A stretch of DNA of 64,000 nucleotides from Gari tellinella (taxonomy: Eukaryota > Mollusca > Bivalvia > Cardiida > Psammobiidae): positions 40,656,189-40,720,188 of the forward strand of contig OV277869.1 in the NCBI GenBank assembly GCA_922989275.2, read 5' to 3'. Below the pieces are notes generated by a model. The model was not told where the DNA came from. It did no database searches and saw only the letters and a list, made by a program, of their open reading frames with translations. The translations under genes were made by a program, and so were the position numbers. This document shows positions 62,867 through 64,000 of the stretch, in pieces. Every line of letters starts with the position of its first letter. Position 1 is the stretch's first letter.

Positions 62867-62874
62867 GTTTGTAT

Positions 62875-63243
62875 TACACTGTTGCCTCCCTTCAAGGGCC
62901 CTCCCAACAACGACTCACTCCTTACAACGACCTTTGCCGCAGTTCCCTTGACAAGACGATTATGTTTAACGCTTTTACTGCTGCAATATCGTCTGCTTAA
63001 AAATGTCGTCTGCTGTTTCTCTCAAAGTTACATATAAGTTGATTTTTTTATAAAATAAATATAGTGATGAGTGACAAACAGCTTGAATCCAGATCAGACG
63101 CCGCATTAAGCGGCGTCTGATCTTGATTCTAGCTGTTTGCAAATATAAGCCAAGTCTTAATTGTCCCTCCCTATAATGACTTCCTCCGAACAACACACAT
63201 CTGTGTCTCCCATTGGGTGTCGCTGTAGAGACTGAGCACTGTA
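62875..63243. mobile_element. Family E MITE beside exon 27 donor
   Basis: TA-CACTGTTGCCTCCCTTCAAG left (nine bases after exon 27), GACTGAGCACTG-TA right; near-perfect core 63073-63138 (GACGCCGCATTAAGCGGCGTC). A diverged copy of the exon end follows at 63256-63293. Confidence 0.82.
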
Positions 63244-63412
63244 CCGTAAAATTCCCAGAAATTGGGGAGGAGAAATTTTCAAGGGTTTGTTTTATCAAAA
63301 AAATCTTTAAAATTGGGCCGGCCTGTATACCTGCTCTAATTAATCCTGAAAATTGAACTACAAAATTGTTTTTTATCAGACAATAATTTGTCCAATATGT
63401 GCAAACTGAATG

Positions 63413-63480
63413 GCAAACAGTGTAGACCCTGATCAGACTGCTCCTTCAGGAGCAGTCTGATCAGGGTCTACACTGTTTGC
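63413..63480. repeat. Stand-alone perfect hairpin core
   Basis: Perfect 32-bp arms, 4-base centre: GCAAACAGTGTAGACCCTGA ... GGAGCAGTCTGATCAGGGTC. The flanks show none of the C, D, E, F or K termini. Confidence 0.8.
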
Positions 63481-63536
63481 TCAGGCCTGTCTGTCCCAAT
63501 ATTTACTGTCAGTATGGCCCACTTGGAAAGATGTTA

Positions 63537-63731
63537 CAGGGCTCCAGATAAGAGAGAGTAAACTGAACAAATCTTACATTTCCTCACTCATGTGAGCACC
63601 AAATCCTATGGTGTTCCTACTAATTAGAATTCTTACTCATTAGAATGATCTTGAAGAGATTCTAATGAGTAGTAATAACATAAAGTTTAATCCAGACTTA
63701 AAGATTTTAGTTTTTATGCCCCCTTATCGGA
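63537..63731. mobile_element. Family H foldback MITE
   Basis: CAGGGCTCCAGATAAGAGAG left, tttatgcccccTTATCGG right (decayed). Core 63600-63690 with an internal duplication of actcattagaat. Confidence 0.72.
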
Positions 63732-64000
63732 AATTTAAAAAAGAATTCTAACAAGGACAAAATTCACAGACACAAAGAAATAGTCATACAAAGTTACAGA
63801 ATGTGGTAGGTTGAACTGCAGTTTTTGTCAACACATCATCGAAAGTGAATCTTACAATTTTAACGGAAAGCTGTTCAAAAAAAATTGCCAATATGTCATG
63901 TGATGTAAGAAACGTTTTGTATGTAATACCATGTAATGAATGTTGCAATATTGCGGTGCCCTGTCATGACAAAACCTGCCTTATTGCATAGTAACATTGT

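Noticed and set aside
60243..60638. 131-codon ORF on the plus strand
   Set aside because: Starts inside a decayed A-type hairpin; hydrophobic and low-information, with no splice or family support.
415..62866. Canonical axonemal or cytoplasmic dynein heavy chain
   Set aside because: AAA4 P-loop Lys lost, SPATVSR and PPGGGRN degenerate and a large low-complexity insert present. These families are too conserved for that.
415..62866. Dynein pseudogene
   Set aside because: All 27 exons have open frames, matching phases and good splice signals. Divergence is confined to motif residues.

Overview
The window is eukaryotic DNA carrying part of one large, intron-rich gene on the + strand. 27 well-supported exons (415-62866, 1528 codons) join with perfectly matched phases into one dynein heavy chain motor. 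They run from the middle of AAA2 through AAA3, AAA4, the stalk coiled coil and the microtubule-binding tip; both gene ends lie outside the window. Many motor motifs are divergent. AAA4 has lost its P-loop lysine, the AAA2 'SPATVSR' motif has drifted, and a Ser/Glu/Thr-rich low-complexity insert of roughly 230 residues splits the AAA3 lid from AAA4. This points to the divergent DNHD1 (dynein heavy chain domain-containing protein 1) branch rather than a canonical axonemal or cytoplasmic dynein. That naming is inference. Four further small in-phase exon candidates are listed with lower confidence.

The other ~59 kb is introns crowded with short non-autonomous transposons. Repeat style (hairpin MITEs, GTCGG/GTCTGTC-rich bivalve-type interspersed repeats, AT-rich background) suggests a bivalve mollusc, perhaps a heterodont such as Dreissena. 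The species is a guess. No second gene, tRNA, rRNA or CRISPR array was recognised.

Layout: 1-2.2 kb, AAA2 exons; 2.2-14.9 kb, a 12.7 kb intron of MITEs with a 1.1 kb foldback element and one microexon candidate; 14.9-23.5 kb, AAA2 end and AAA3 exons, with a minisatellite built from an exon's own 3' splice site at 17.9-19.65 kb; 24-36.8 kb, exons of the low-complexity insert; 37.7-40.4 kb, a 2.6 kb hAT-like element with a nested CpG-rich foldback; 40.5-51.5 kb, AAA4 exons; 52.5-62.9 kb, stalk and microtubule-binding exons.

The repeat fraction is the most unusual part. At least a dozen MITE families share one architecture: short terminal repeats (TTAA- or TA-flanked) around a central, almost loop-free 25-36 bp hairpin. 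Families with different termini and different target-site duplications carry near-interchangeable hairpin cores (GCAAACAGT...GATCAGA...), as if the core were a cassette. Hairpin arms containing TTAA (CTTAAAGC) repeatedly serve as landing sites for further TTAA elements, giving clean nested insertions. Family letters used below: A, C, D, F and Q are TTAA-flanked; E, G, I and K are TA-flanked; H, J, M and N have other or unclear flanks.
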